64,000 bases of DNA from Bartonella taylorii 8TBB. GTDB taxonomy: Bacteria > Pseudomonadota > Alphaproteobacteria > Rhizobiales > Rhizobiaceae. Both the position numbers and the translations under genes were made by a program. Below are positions 34,802-45,097 of the stretch, in pieces (position 1 is the first letter of the stretch; every line of letters starts with the position of its first letter). Where the stretch lies: the NCBI RefSeq assembly GCF_902825155.1, contig NZ_CADEAG010000004.1, forward strand, positions 1-64,000, given 5' to 3'. Under the pieces are notes generated by a model that had not been told where the DNA came from, ran no database searches, and saw only the letters and a list, made by a program, of their open reading frames with translations.

Positions 34802-35419
34802 TTATTCATCTTTTATTTTAAAGCCTGAAAACTTTGCAGCATAACGAGCAAACTGATCGATTTCTAAGTTGACCTGATCTCCAATCTGAGCTTGCCCCCA
34901 AGTCGTCATTTCAAGTGTATGACGAATAATCAGAACATCAAAAATACAATCTTCAATAGAATTAACAGTCAAAGATGTCCCATTAAGTGCAATAGAACCT
35001 TTGTTTACAATAAAGGACGTAAATCGTGTTGGAATTTGTAGAAAAAAACGAACTGCATCACCTTCATTTTTCTGATCAATAATCTCAGCCAAACCATCAA
35101 TATGACCAAAAACCAAATGTCCACCTACTTCATCACCCAGCCTAAGGGAACGTTCTAAATTAATAGAAGTTCCTTTTGTCCATTGTGCAAGATTAGTCAA
35201 ACGCAATGCTTCTTCCCACGCCTCCACCGCAAACCAACTGGTATCCGCTTGCTTTGATCCTCTCTCAACAATTGTCAGACAAATTCCTGAACATGCAATT
35301 GATGCACCAATTTCCAAACTTTCTATAGCATAGCGCGTAGCAATATTTAAACGCACTCCTTGCTTTAAAGGTTGAATATCTTCAACACAACCGATATCGG
35401 TTATAATCCCTGTGAACAT
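34802..35419 (-). CDS. ribE: riboflavin synthase alpha subunit
   Basis: 205 residues with the two tandem lumazine-binding domains: [35 protein letters not shown] and CLTIVERG in the first; GGHLVFGHIDGLAEIID, SIALNGTSLTVNSI and LGQA-like end in the second. It converts two lumazines to riboflavin plus a pyrimidine. The start overlaps ribD by 19 bases. An 83-base gap separates it from ribH. Confidence 0.96.
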   Translation of the reverse strand: MFTGIITDIGCVEDIQPLKQGVRLNIATRYAIESLEIGASIACSGICLTIVERGSKQADTSWFAVEAWEEALRLTNLAQWTKGTSINLERSLRLGDEVGGHLVFGHIDGLAEIIDQKNEGDAVRFFLQIPTRFTSFIVNKGSIALNGTSLTVNSIEDCIFDVLIIRHTLEMTTWGQAQIGDQVNLEIDQFARYAAKFSGFKIKDE

Positions 35420-36531
35420 AACGTTTTACGCCTCCATTTATAAAAACGGTCATTTCCAAACATTCTTGACTCAACTTCATAAAATTGCGAGAGATAATTT
35501 CCCAAATAAGGGGCTTCAATACGGTTTTTACCTAAAATAACGGGTGCATAAAAACATATCAAATGATCCACACAACCAGCATTTAAAAACTTTTCCCCCG
35601 TCTTTACGCCTCCCTCAAGTAAAATACTATTGATTCCACGTTGATAAAGCAGCTGTAAAATGGCAAAGGGTTGTATGCAACCATTGCTCATTTCTACCGA
35701 ATACACAGACACACCACACTGCTCCAGCGCACTTTTTTTACTTTTCTTTGAAGGATTTGTATCACAAATAACCCATGTAGGAATTTTTGTTGCCGTTTGA
35801 ACAACTTTTGCATCAAGTGGTATGCATAAATCTGCATCCAAAATAATACGTATCGGCGAACGCATCTCCATCCCTGGCAAACGACAATTTAATTGCGGGT
35901 CATCCGCTAGTATAGTACCAATACCAACGAGAATAGCATTATTTTGAGCACGTAAAATATGAGTATGAGTGTGAGAAATAATTCCACTAATTTTTATTCC
36001 ACCCTGCCCTTTTTTTCCTACACCATTATCAGCAGAAATTGCCATTTTTAAAGTAACGGCACAGCGTTGCAACTTCCTTATACACCAATGCGTACACAAC
36101 GCTTCAAAAGCTTCTTCAGCCAAAACACCCTCAACCACTTCAATACCAGCCGCACGTAAAAGAGCAATACCACGGCCATCAACTCGCTTATCTAAATCAG
36201 TAAGAGCAATAACAACTCGTGAAATACCTGAATCAATGAGTGCATTCACACAAGGGGAAGTTTTGCCATAATGCGAACAGGGCTCTAAAGTCACATAAGC
36301 AGTAGCACCCTGAGCTAAAGCACCAGCCATGTGCAAAGCTTGCACTTCAGCATGAGGCCTTCCGTAGATAGCTGTTACACCATAACCCACAATGGATGTT
36401 CCTGCACCGTCATCGTTTCGCACAATCAATGTGCCAACGGAAGGATTCTCACCCGTAAGACCAACATGACGCTCGGCTAAACGGATAGCTGCAGCCATAA
36501 ACCGTTCATCTTGCATTTTTTTATTCATCAA
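35401..36531 (-). CDS. ribD: bifunctional riboflavin deaminase/reductase RibD
   Basis: 376 residues. The N-terminal CMP-deaminase fold holds the zinc site HAEVQAL and [12 protein letters not shown], followed by a reductase domain ([44 protein letters not shown]). It performs the second and third steps of riboflavin synthesis. It starts inside the end of nrdR (overlap 11 bases) and ends inside ribE, so the nrdR-ribD-ribE genes are translationally coupled. Confidence 0.96.
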   Translation of the reverse strand: MMNKKMQDERFMAAAIRLAERHVGLTGENPSVGTLIVRNDDGAGTSIVGYGVTAIYGRPHAEVQALHMAGALAQGATAYVTLEPCSHYGKTSPCVNALIDSGISRVVIALTDLDKRVDGRGIALLRAAGIEVVEGVLAEEAFEALCTHWCIRKLQRCAVTLKMAISADNGVGKKGQGGIKISGIISHTHTHILRAQNNAILVGIGTILADDPQLNCRLPGMEMRSPIRIILDADLCIPLDAKVVQTATKIPTWVICDTNPSKKSKKSALEQCGVSVYSVEMSNGCIQPFAILQLLYQRGINSILLEGGVKTGEKFLNAGCVDHLICFYAPVILGKNRIEAPYLGNYLSQFYEVESRMFGNDRFYKWRRKTLCSQGL

Positions 36532-37003
36532 AATGAGATTCTGTATCGGTTATACTCTTTGACAACTCGTCTATAACATCGTGAAAATCACTTGCATTAC
36601 GAAAATCTCTATAGACAGAAGCAAAACGAATATAGGCAATATCATCAATGCTTTTCAATGCTTCCATCACAAGAAGCCCAATTTTTTCCGAAGAAATCTC
36701 AGGTTCCCCTAAGCTCTCGAGTTGACGTACAATGCCAGAAATTGCTCGCTCAATATAGTCTGGATCAATATTGCGTTTACGCACAGCTACATCAACTGAT
36801 CGCATCAACTTATCACGATCAAATAGCTCACATCGACCACTTTTTTTACAGACCAAGAGCTCACGTAATTGAACACGTTCAAAAGTTGTAAAACGACCAC
36901 CACAAATAGAACACACACGTCGACGACGAATGACCGCCCCCTCCTCTGCAGGACGCGAGTCTTTAACCTGTGTATCTTCATATTGGCAGTAAGGACAGCG
37001 CAT
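36521..37003 (-). CDS. nrdR: transcriptional repressor NrdR
   Basis: 160 residues. An N-terminal zinc ribbon ([28 protein letters not shown]) is followed by an ATP-cone domain ([40 protein letters not shown]). It represses ribonucleotide reductase genes according to ATP/dATP. Sits between glyA and ribD, the usual alphaproteobacterial order. Confidence 0.97.
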   Translation of the reverse strand: MRCPYCQYEDTQVKDSRPAEEGAVIRRRRVCSICGGRFTTFERVQLRELLVCKKSGRCELFDRDKLMRSVDVAVRKRNIDPDYIERAISGIVRQLESLGEPEISSEKIGLLVMEALKSIDDIAYIRFASVYRDFRNASDFHDVIDELSKSITDTESHFDE

Positions 37004-37016
37004 CTCTTTTGTGCCC

Positions 37017-38330
37017 TTAACAAGTGCTAAGATAAGAGTAAAGAGGAAATTTATTCGTTATATCCTCCACCTTTTTCTTAACAGCCATCTCAACGGCATG
37101 GTTCTCCTCATCGTTTTTTACCACCCTAAGACCATCAAGAACTTCTGAAATCAACTCACCAATTTGAATAAACTCTTTTTCTGCAAAACCACGTGTCGTC
37201 GCAGCAGGTGAACCCAAACGAATCCCTGATGTTATAGATGGTGTTTCAGGATCAAAAGGAATACCATTCTTATTACAGGTAATATGTGCCCGTCCCAAAG
37301 CCAATTCAGCACGTTTTCCTGTCAAATTTTTGGAACGCAAATCAACCAACAATAAATGGTTGTCTGTACCACCAGAAACAATATTAAAACCATTACTCTG
37401 TAATGTTTTTGCTAAGCTTTTCGCATTGGCAACGACATTAGCACTGTAACTCTTAAAAGAAGGCTGTAAAGCCTCTTGAAACGCAACAGCCTTAGCCGCA
37501 ATCACATGCATTAAAGGACCACCTTGTAGACCGGGGAAAATCGCCGAATTAATCTTTTTTGCTAAAGCTTCATCATTAGTCAATATCAAGCCACCACGAG
37601 GACCTCGCAATGATTTATGCGTGGTAGTTGTTACAATATGTGCATGTGGAACAGGTGAAGGATGAACACCACCAGCAACTAGACCCGCAATATGAGACAT
37701 ATCAACAAGGAAATAAGCACCGACCTCATCTGCAATTTCACGGAACCGTTTCCAATCCCATAAACGAGGATAAGATGATCCGCCTGCTATAATAAGTTTA
37801 GGCTTACGTTCCTTTGCAAGCTGCTCAACTTCTTCCATATCAAGAATCTGATCTTCTTGACGTACACCATAGGAAACAACGTCAAACCATTTTCCTGACA
37901 TATTGACGGATGAACCGTGCGTAAGATGACCACCAGCATTTAAGTCCAATCCCATAAATGTATCACCAGGCTGAAGTAAAGCTAGAAATACAGCCTGATT
38001 CATTTGACTACCAGAATGAGACTGAACATTCGCAAAAGCAGCACCAAAAAGCTGTTTTGCCCTTTCAATTGCTAAATCTTCAACGACATCAACAAATTGA
38101 CAACCTCCATAGTAGCGCTTTGTTGGATAACCTTCTGCATATTTATTGGTTAAAACAGAACCCTGTGCTTCAAGAACAGCTCTTGAAACAATATTCTCTG
38201 AAGCAATCAGCTCAATTTCATGCTGTTGACGCTCAAACTCCCTCCTCATTGCATCAAAAATCGCAATATCAACAGTTTGCAAAGGTTCATTAAAAAAGCG
38301 CTTTTGTGTGTCATTTTGTTGCTGAGTCAT
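37017..38330 (-). CDS. glyA: serine hydroxymethyltransferase
   Basis: The ATG at 38330 ([11 protein letters not shown]) follows AGGAATG; 437 residues, the family norm. PLP enzyme converting serine and tetrahydrofolate to glycine and methylene-tetrahydrofolate. Motifs: [40 protein letters not shown], the PLP lysine in [15 protein letters not shown], and [18 protein letters not shown]. Followed by nrdR 13 bases downstream. Divergent from argC. Confidence 0.97.
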   Translation of the reverse strand: MTQQQNDTQKRFFNEPLQTVDIAIFDAMRREFERQQHEIELIASENIVSRAVLEAQGSVLTNKYAEGYPTKRYYGGCQFVDVVEDLAIERAKQLFGAAFANVQSHSGSQMNQAVFLALLQPGDTFMGLDLNAGGHLTHGSSVNMSGKWFDVVSYGVRQEDQILDMEEVEQLAKERKPKLIIAGGSSYPRLWDWKRFREIADEVGAYFLVDMSHIAGLVAGGVHPSPVPHAHIVTTTTHKSLRGPRGGLILTNDEALAKKINSAIFPGLQGGPLMHVIAAKAVAFQEALQPSFKSYSANVVANAKSLAKTLQSNGFNIVSGGTDNHLLLVDLRSKNLTGKRAELALGRAHITCNKNGIPFDPETPSITSGIRLGSPAATTRGFAEKEFIQIGELISEVLDGLRVVKNDEENHAVEMAVKKKVEDITNKFPLYSYLSTC

Positions 38331-38666
38331 AAAACACATTCCTAACATTAAAAAAATAAAGTCATTGAACGATAACACAGCAAATCACGCAAACCAAATA
38401 TTTTAAACCACTTTCACTTAAAAATGGTATAAACATTTATCTTACCCTTTGTAACATAAACAACAAAACTCTTCCCCCCACACAAATATGATGCAAAATG
38501 GGTATTAAGTTTCCTCTCATATAACTCCTATGTGTCACACTTTTTAAAAGAAAAAAGATATATAATCTCAAGAAATTCAATAATTTAATGACTATCATTT
38601 AAATTGGTAATAGTTTAAAATAATTAAGCTGAATATGGCAGAAAAAATGAGTTCAAGGCTGGCAGA
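38331..38666. other. intergenic region between divergent glyA and argC
   Basis: This 336-base AT-rich gap must hold the promoters of both genes. I see no ORF, RNA fold or riboswitch motif in it. No promoter can be assigned with confidence. Confidence 0.5.
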
Positions 38667-39602
38667 ATGACAACGAAGGTTTTTATTGATGGTGAACATG
38701 GAACAACCGGATTACAGATACAAAAACGACTAGCAGAACGTTCGGATTTTAAATTACTCTCTCTTGCTCATACAGATCGACATAACATTGATATTCGACG
38801 GGACTATCTTAATCAAACCGACATTGCTATTTTGTGTCTTCCAGATGATGCTGCACGCGAAACAGTTAGCTGGCTTAAAAATAATAAAAACATTAGAATT
38901 ATTGATAGTTCAACAGCTCACCGCGTTGCGCCAGATTGGATTTACGGTTTTCCTGAAATGACTGCAGGACAAAAAAAGCGTATCCAAGCAGCACACTACG
39001 TGACCAATCCAGGATGTTATCCTACCGGTGCAATTAGTTTGATTCGTCCACTCCGTGAAGCAGGTCTGCTAGATGCGTATTATCCGATATCAATTAATGC
39101 AATCTCCGGCTATACTGGTGGTGGGAAACAATTGATTACACAAATGGAAAACCAATCTCACCAAAATGATATTCAGGAAAATTATTTTATCTATGGTCTC
39201 AATCTTGCACACAAACATATCCCAGAAATCAAAATCTATGGACAGATCCATCAAACACCCATTTTTGTACCAAGCGTTGGTCGTTTTCCCCAAGGAATAA
39301 TTGTAAATCTTCCACTACATCGCCATTTATTTACAAAATCAGCTAATTGTTCTAATCTACGCGAAATTCTTGAGAACCATTATGATGGGCAGAACCTCAT
39401 ATCAGTTGCATCACAAGAAGAGACTGATGCACTCACAAAACTCAATCCAGAATACTTAGCACATAAAGACGGGATGAAATTATTCGTGTTTGGCAATGAT
39501 CATGAAGGGATTTTCAATCTTTGTGCCATATTCGATAATTTGGGGAAAGGTGCATCCGCAGCTGCTGTCCAAAATCTCGACTTAATGCTTTTAGGGAGCT
39601 AA
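38667..39602 (+). CDS. argC: N-acetyl-gamma-glutamyl-phosphate reductase (short type)
   Basis: 311 residues, the short (type 2) form. It reduces N-acetylglutamyl phosphate in arginine synthesis. NAD(P)-binding start TKVFIDGEHGTTGLQIQKRL, catalytic Cys in VTNPGCYPTGAISLI, and NAISGYTGGGK, LNLAHKHIPEI motifs. Convergent with ctaA, with 24 bases between them. It appears isolated from other arg genes. Confidence 0.96.
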   Translation: MTTKVFIDGEHGTTGLQIQKRLAERSDFKLLSLAHTDRHNIDIRRDYLNQTDIAILCLPDDAARETVSWLKNNKNIRIIDSSTAHRVAPDWIYGFPEMTAGQKKRIQAAHYVTNPGCYPTGAISLIRPLREAGLLDAYYPISINAISGYTGGGKQLITQMENQSHQNDIQENYFIYGLNLAHKHIPEIKIYGQIHQTPIFVPSVGRFPQGIIVNLPLHRHLFTKSANCSNLREILENHYDGQNLISVASQEETDALTKLNPEYLAHKDGMKLFVFGNDHEGIFNLCAIFDNLGKGASAAAVQNLDLMLLGS

Positions 39603-39626
39603 ACTTTCCTGAGTTCAAACCTTTAC

Positions 39627-40697
39627 TCAACAGCACGGATACGCTCCTTTTGTTGCGCGCCAATGCGCAACTGAAAAACATAAGATTGCTAACGCAACAA
39701 TTTGGTGAATGAGCCCCAAACTTATGGGAACTTCATGTAACAACGTAAGAATACCCAAGAGTGCTTGAATAACAATCATAATGCATATAATAAATGCACG
39801 ATGGGAATGGGTTGAACGTGGAACGTTTTTTTGTACATACAAAGCATGAATGACTGCTACAACAAACAAAAAATAAGCAAAAAAACGGTGAACAAATTGA
39901 ACCGTTAAGGGATTTTCAAATAAATTAAGCCAAACAGGGTTACGCTGCAACAATCCATCAGGAATAATCTGCCCATCCATAAGTGGCCACGTATTATAAA
40001 CTTTCCCAGCATGGAGCCCTGCAACCAAACCACCGAAATAAATCTCAACCAAAACAAGAACAACAAGCCAACCGGCGAAAGATTGAACCCCTTGATTGGT
40101 TGGTTTTTCTGAATATTCTGTAAATCCTCGAGATAAATAAGTAACAAAAATAATAACAAAACACGCTGTTATAAGATGAAATGCTAAACGATATTGACTC
40201 ACACTTGTCAAATCACTTTGACCAATACCCGAAGCCACCATCCACCAACCAATAAAACCTTGAAATGCAATAAGAATCGGCACAATAGTAAGTTGGAGAA
40301 AAATATTTTTTTCAATACGCTTGGTCGCCCAAAACCAAACTAAACCCAATAAAGCCACAAGGCCAACAAGGCGCCCGAGAACGCGATGCGCCCATTCCCA
40401 CCAGAAAATGACCTTAAACGCATTTAAGGTCATATCAGGATTGAGCAGCTTATATTGCGCTATCTGTTGATATTTTAAAAATTCCTCCTGCCATTGCTCC
40501 ACACCAATCGGTGGAATGACACCATGAATTGGCTTCCATTCGGTTATCGATAACCCTGATCCCGTCAGACGGGTAGCTCCCCCCACTAAAACAATTGCCA
40601 AACAAAGAAATAAAATAAAATAAAGCCACACTTGAATTTGTTTTCGATATTTCTTTTGCAACGGTGTCAAAACACCATCATTCAATTTTTTTACAGC
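39627..40697 (-). CDS. ctaA: heme A synthase CtaA
   Basis: The ATG at 40697 (MAVKKLND) is preferred over the TTG at 40727; 356 residues with about eight membrane spans. Converts heme O to heme A for cytochrome c oxidase. Heme-ligand histidines lie in WWEWAHRVLGR, AFHLITACFVI, VQFVHRFFAYFLF and LGLIHQIVALAIL. GGATRLTGSGLSITEWKPIH is the family signature near the start. Confidence 0.95.
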   Translation of the reverse strand, partial: AVKKLNDGVLTPLQKKYRKQIQVWLYFILFLCLAIVLVGGATRLTGSGLSITEWKPIHGVIPPIGVEQWQEEFLKYQQIAQYKLLNPDMTLNAFKVIFWWEWAHRVLGRLVGLVALLGLVWFWATKRIEKNIFLQLTIVPILIAFQGFIGWWMVASGIGQSDLTSVSQYRLAFHLITACFVIIFVTYLSRGFTEYSEKPTNQGVQSFAGWLVVLVLVEIYFGGLVAGLHAGKVYNTWPLMDGQIIPDGLLQRNPVWLNLFENPLTVQFVHRFFAYFLFVVAVIHALYVQKNVPRSTHSHRAFIICIMIVIQALLGILTLLHEVPISLGLIHQIVALAILCFSVAHWRATKGAYPCC

Positions 40698-40841
40698 CAT
40701 CTCTAATTGCCCCACGCCTTTCTCCAACCATAACTTATTTCAAAATCTAAATATTAAGTCTTAGCCATTTTAAATATGTACAACAATCTTAGCGCAAAAC
40801 AAGCGCACAACTTATAACATGCGATTAACATTCTGCGACAT

Positions 40842-42608
40842 TTATGATGCAACCACACGGTAAACAGTTTTTGGAAACCTACTCACCATTTGCATCATCC
40901 AATCCTGTTCGCTGAGAGAAATACTACAAATGTAATGGTCTGTTAATTCTGCAAATTGCTCAAATCCATATTTGGGCTTGCTTGCCATTTCTAAAATGAC
41001 AAAATCATAATTTTTTTTAAATTCTTGTATTAAATTAGGAATATCATTTGAAAAATCTTGTGCACAAACAGCACTCATTAACCCCTGAGGAAGAATATCA
41101 ACCCCAGTATCATAATCACGATAAATAACATCCTGCAACTGGGCATTCCCCGTTAAAATATCGCTCAATCCCCGATGTGGACCAATAACTTTTTCTATTT
41201 GTTGACCAGAAATATCTATCAATAGAATTGTTTTGCGCTCTTTTACAAGATGGAGAGAGAGCTTTGCTGCCGTCCGTGCAGCCTCTAGCCCAATGATTGA
41301 AACAACCGTTGAAGTACGATATTTCAAAAAATCGGATAATCCCTCCATTGTAATAAAAGACTCAAGGTTTTTTATTCTCTTAGAGACTAAAATGCTCTCA
41401 TCGTTTTTTGAATCATTTTCTTCTGGTTTATCTTTTCCTATTCCAGAGCATTGATAAAACAACAACACGCCTCCAAAAAGAGTGATTAAGCTTGCAAACA
41501 CACCGACAATAATGTTTTTTCCGTAAAGAGCCATAAAAGAGATTGGTGCTAATGTTGTTGGCATAACCACATGAATCTTTGTGTTTTGCAATAGAGAAGA
41601 ACCCTTGCTCATCTCTTTTTTTTGCGCATCTACCACGGCTTTTATTTTATTTTCGAGCTCATTAAATAATTGATTCAAAGATAGGGATTGATCTGTTACA
41701 AAAAAGCCAATCCTTTTTTTGAGCTGGTTCTCAAATTCCGTTGCAATAACCTCATCTGCATGAACTTGATGAACAATCTGCAATATTTTATTTTCCAATT
41801 GGAGAGAAACCGCCTCTAATTCCGCAGTCATTGCCTTAATTTGAGGATGTGTCCAACCCAATTGTGCAACCATATGCGCTCTTTGCGTCTCCAAAAGATC
41901 ACGTTTAGATTCTAATGCAGAGATCATTGAATTACTTGCAATGAATGATAAAGATAGTAAAGACTGCCCATTTTCACGCATCATGTTGATAGTTGAGTTC
42001 AAACTCGTTAAATGAATACGCTTTAAAGTTGCCTGCGTTAATTGCACAGAAAGGTCTTTAAGCTCTGTTTGTTTTACATTGCGGTAAATAAAAGAATCAA
42101 CAGATGAACGAAAGGCCTGCACTATATTTTGTACCATAGTCTTATCATATTGCTGATCCGCTTGCTGTTTCGTTAACAATAATTTTTGTTTTTGTTTTAC
42201 AATTGCTTGTGAAAATGCCGAGAACCAAGTCTCCAACCCATGTTGAGCAGCTTCAACAGTTTCAGCTTCAAAAGTAAGATCAATGAAATCACCATTACGA
42301 GATAAACGAATATTTTCACGAAAATCTTTCTTCTGATAAACATCTAAAGAAAAATTCTGTAAATTTGAATCATTTAAAAGTATAGACTGTGAAAATAAGA
42401 ATGCGAGAACATTGTTTTGTTTATCAATTGGCAATGGCTTCCCAACAGAATCAGATAACGAAAATGTCAAGGTTGCTCGATATATCCGTGGCTGAATAAA
42501 GTAATACAACCAAATCAAAAATGCACACAGCACCACTAAGAGCAAAATGGCCAAAACATTTCGCAGTTTCATGCATACAAACAGTCTTTTATTATTCTTA
42601 AGACTCAT
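40842..42608 (-). CDS. Wzc/GumC-like exopolysaccharide protein with degenerate ATPase domain
   Basis: 588 residues. N-terminal membrane span (VLAILLLVVLCAFLIWLYYF), a chain-length determinant periplasmic region with coiled coils, a second span (IIVGVFASLITLFGGVLLFY) at ~365, and a cytoplasmic P-loop-like domain. In active BY-kinases this has a GKS/T Walker A; here the position reads VVSIIGLEAARTAAKLSLHL, with no GK[ST], though Walker A'-like TILLIDIS and LSDILTGNAQLQDVI remain. No tyrosine cluster ends the protein. Probably an inactive partner in polysaccharide export. Confidence 0.75.
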   Translation of the reverse strand: MSLKNNKRLFVCMKLRNVLAILLLVVLCAFLIWLYYFIQPRIYRATLTFSLSDSVGKPLPIDKQNNVLAFLFSQSILLNDSNLQNFSLDVYQKKDFRENIRLSRNGDFIDLTFEAETVEAAQHGLETWFSAFSQAIVKQKQKLLLTKQQADQQYDKTMVQNIVQAFRSSVDSFIYRNVKQTELKDLSVQLTQATLKRIHLTSLNSTINMMRENGQSLLSLSFIASNSMISALESKRDLLETQRAHMVAQLGWTHPQIKAMTAELEAVSLQLENKILQIVHQVHADEVIATEFENQLKKRIGFFVTDQSLSLNQLFNELENKIKAVVDAQKKEMSKGSSLLQNTKIHVVMPTTLAPISFMALYGKNIIVGVFASLITLFGGVLLFYQCSGIGKDKPEENDSKNDESILVSKRIKNLESFITMEGLSDFLKYRTSTVVSIIGLEAARTAAKLSLHLVKERKTILLIDISGQQIEKVIGPHRGLSDILTGNAQLQDVIYRDYDTGVDILPQGLMSAVCAQDFSNDIPNLIQEFKKNYDFVILEMASKPKYGFEQFAELTDHYICSISLSEQDWMMQMVSRFPKTVYRVVAS

Positions 42609-42749
42609 CTTTATTTCAACCAGTAAAATACTTCATATTTTTTTATTAAGAGAAAGTAGTAACTATCCCCTTAACTTTAAGTCATATTATTCTGCGATAA
42701 GAAAAGCCTAAAAATGAAGAAAAAATGTACAGAAATATCTCAAAAAACT

Positions 42750-44093
42750 TTAATTCATATTCTGTTTGATATGATCTAGTCGTTTTTTTGCTTCAGAGGT
42801 AAGCACTGCTCTAATGGTAACAGAACCATCATCATGTCCTTCCTGCATTATTTCACTAGAGTTTTCATAAAACCAATCAATAAGCGACATTTCATGAGGT
42901 CTTAAGAGACATTCAACGTTTTGCATTTTTCCAAAAATTTGCTTTTCAATTACTGTTAATAATTGATCTAGACCATCACTCATAAGCGCTGACACCATTA
43001 CTGCAGGATTTAACCGTGTTTTTGCGCTTGTTTGCAAAACATTCAATGCGTGCTCATCCAATAGATCAATCTTATTCCAAACTTCTATAATATGCTCTGT
43101 ATCATCAACATTGATACCAAGACTTGAAAGCACTTCTAAAACATCTTTGGCATGCGCATAATGATCAACATCTGCCATATCTCTCACGTGAAGAATGAGA
43201 GCAGCTTCAACTACTTCTTCAAGGGTTGCTCTAAAAGCTGCAATCAAATGCGTTGGTAAGTTAGAGATAAAACCTACAGTATCAAATAAAAGAATAGTTT
43301 TTCCATGAGGAAGAATAACTTTGCGCAAAGTTGGATCAAGCGTTGCAAACAACATGTCCTTTGCTAAAACATCTGCACTACTTAACTGATTAAAAAGAGT
43401 TGATTTTCCCGTATTTGTGTATCCTACTAAAGCTACAACAGGATGGGAGGCTTTTTTTCTTTTAGCTCTATGAAGAGCACGTGTTTTAATAACTGTTTCC
43501 AATTCGCGGCGGATACGAATAATTTTCTCTTGCAAAATACGCCTATCCGCTTCAATCTGAGTTTCACCAGGACCGCCTAAAAAACCACGGCCACCACGCT
43601 GCCTTTCTAGGTGTGTCCAACTGCGCACAAGCCTGCTTTTTTGATAAGACAAATGCGCCAATTCGACTTGCAAAACCCCTTCTTTTGTCTGCGCACGATC
43701 CCCAAAAATTTCAAGAATCAAAGCTGTTCTATCGATAACTTTGCAATTCCATAATTTTTCTAAATTACGCTGTTGCACTGGTGTTAAAAAATAATCTATA
43801 ATCGCAAGCTCAATATAATATTCACTTATATAATCGGCAAGCGCATCTACTTTCCCCTTTCCCAATAAAGTTGCAGGACGAGGCGCAGTGATATTCACCG
43901 TTTCATAATGAACAACTTCCAACCTTATAGCACGCGCCAACCCCAACGCTTCTTTAACCCGAGAAGATACTGAACATCTACTGGAAGCGCCTTCACCTTT
44001 ATTTTCTTGGAAAATCGGTACCACAACAAGTGCGCGCACCTGTTTTGCAACCTGTGAAGAAAATCCCCAAAATCTCTCATTTTCATTTATCAC
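42750..44093 (-). CDS. hflX: GTPase HflX
   Basis: 447 residues from a GTG. N-terminal HflX domain (RPATLLGKGKVDALADYISE, LTPVQQRNLEKLWNCKVIDR), the linker GGRGFLGGPGETQIEADRR and the G domain: GYTNTGKSTLF (G1), DPTLRK (G2 region), LFDTVGFISNLP (G3), VWNKIDLL (G4). A ribosome-splitting GTPase that acts under stress. It follows hfq in the same direction, 55 bases away, the classic hfq-hflX pair. Confidence 0.96.
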   Translation of the reverse strand: MINENERFWGFSSQVAKQVRALVVVPIFQENKGEGASSRCSVSSRVKEALGLARAIRLEVVHYETVNITAPRPATLLGKGKVDALADYISEYYIELAIIDYFLTPVQQRNLEKLWNCKVIDRTALILEIFGDRAQTKEGVLQVELAHLSYQKSRLVRSWTHLERQRGGRGFLGGPGETQIEADRRILQEKIIRIRRELETVIKTRALHRAKRKKASHPVVALVGYTNTGKSTLFNQLSSADVLAKDMLFATLDPTLRKVILPHGKTILLFDTVGFISNLPTHLIAAFRATLEEVVEAALILHVRDMADVDHYAHAKDVLEVLSSLGINVDDTEHIIEVWNKIDLLDEHALNVLQTSAKTRLNPAVMVSALMSDGLDQLLTVIEKQIFGKMQNVECLLRPHEMSLIDWFYENSSEIMQEGHDDGSVTIRAVLTSEAKKRLDHIKQNMN

Positions 44094-44148
44094 GGCAATC
44101 TAAGCACTTTATAAAATGGAGTAAGAAGACTAGAGTAAAGTAAATTTC

Positions 44149-44388
44149 TTATTCAGAATTTTCACTTTCAAACATCTGCACAGGTTGTCCCGGCATAATT
44201 GTAGAAATAGCATGCTTATAGACCAATTGTGCATGTCCATCACGACGTAAAAGAACACAAAAATTATCAAATGAGGTTACAATACCCGTCAGTTTAACGC
44301 CATTTACAAGAAAAATTGTAAGAGAAATTTTTTGCTTGCGCACCGTATTTAAAAATACATCTTGCAGGTGTTGTGATCGTTCTGCCAT
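44149..44388 (-). CDS. hfq: RNA chaperone Hfq
   Basis: 79 residues from the ATG at 44388, with AAGGTG upstream; the longer ORF upstream is not part of the family. Sm1 motif [20 protein letters not shown] and [20 protein letters not shown], Sm2 motif [10 protein letters not shown], all conserved. It binds sRNAs and mRNAs as a hexamer. Its upstream gap of ~700 bases presumably contains the promoter. Confidence 0.98.
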   Translation of the reverse strand: MAERSQHLQDVFLNTVRKQKISLTIFLVNGVKLTGIVTSFDNFCVLLRRDGHAQLVYKHAISTIMPGQPVQMFESENSE

Positions 44389-45097
44389 TATTCTTACACC
44401 TTCATCTCGAATTACATGAAATATTCGTGCACGCATATCGACTGAAAAATATCCAATTGTCAACGTATTAGCTTCAAAAATTAGCAAAAGATAACTTTAA
44501 TGTTGAAAAAAAGAACCTTTAAGGCAACAAGCACTACAAACTGTGAAAATCTGTCATCGAATATGAAAATCTTCCCACGTTTGCTTTTATGCATTACAAT
44601 TAAAAAATGATCTTTTATTTTGTTTCCAAAGCACTGTACATATCCTATTTTGGATTCTGTGCCCTTTAAGGGAACATATGGTTACCTAAACTAAGAAGAA
44701 TTAAATATTATATCTCTATGATTCGTCAACTTATCATGGAAAAAAGAAATGATAGATTGCATAACATCAATGTATCCACACACCATAGATTCTTTTTAAA
44801 AGACTGTGCATAACTGTCGTTTAATTGTGCCTACCCACAATATAATAGGCTTGTAATTCTGTCATAAACAAAAGTTGTAAACAGCATTTTCATTTTTGTT
44901 ATACTCAAATACAATATTGTTTTTATTGTATTTTATACAATTTCTGAACAGGTTAAAAGAACTGTGTTAACTTTATCCTGATAAGTTTTCAAAATTTTGC
45001 TCTAAACATATTCCTTTCTGAATGATTAACGGCTAGTATACTAGAAAATCTGGAGAAGGATGTATCTCTTTTCCATCTGTAAGAGTACGAGGCGAGT
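44389..45097. other. intergenic region between hfq and the coiled-coil gene
   Basis: About 710 bases, AT-rich and without a convincing ORF on either strand. It must contain the divergent promoters of hfq (minus) and of the 1520-residue protein gene (plus, ribosome site GAGGCGAG before the ATG at 45098). No RNA gene or repeat was recognised. Confidence 0.5.

Noticed and set aside
38331..38666. Glycine or SAM riboswitch upstream of glyA
   Set aside because: No conserved core of either riboswitch could be found on the glyA strand.
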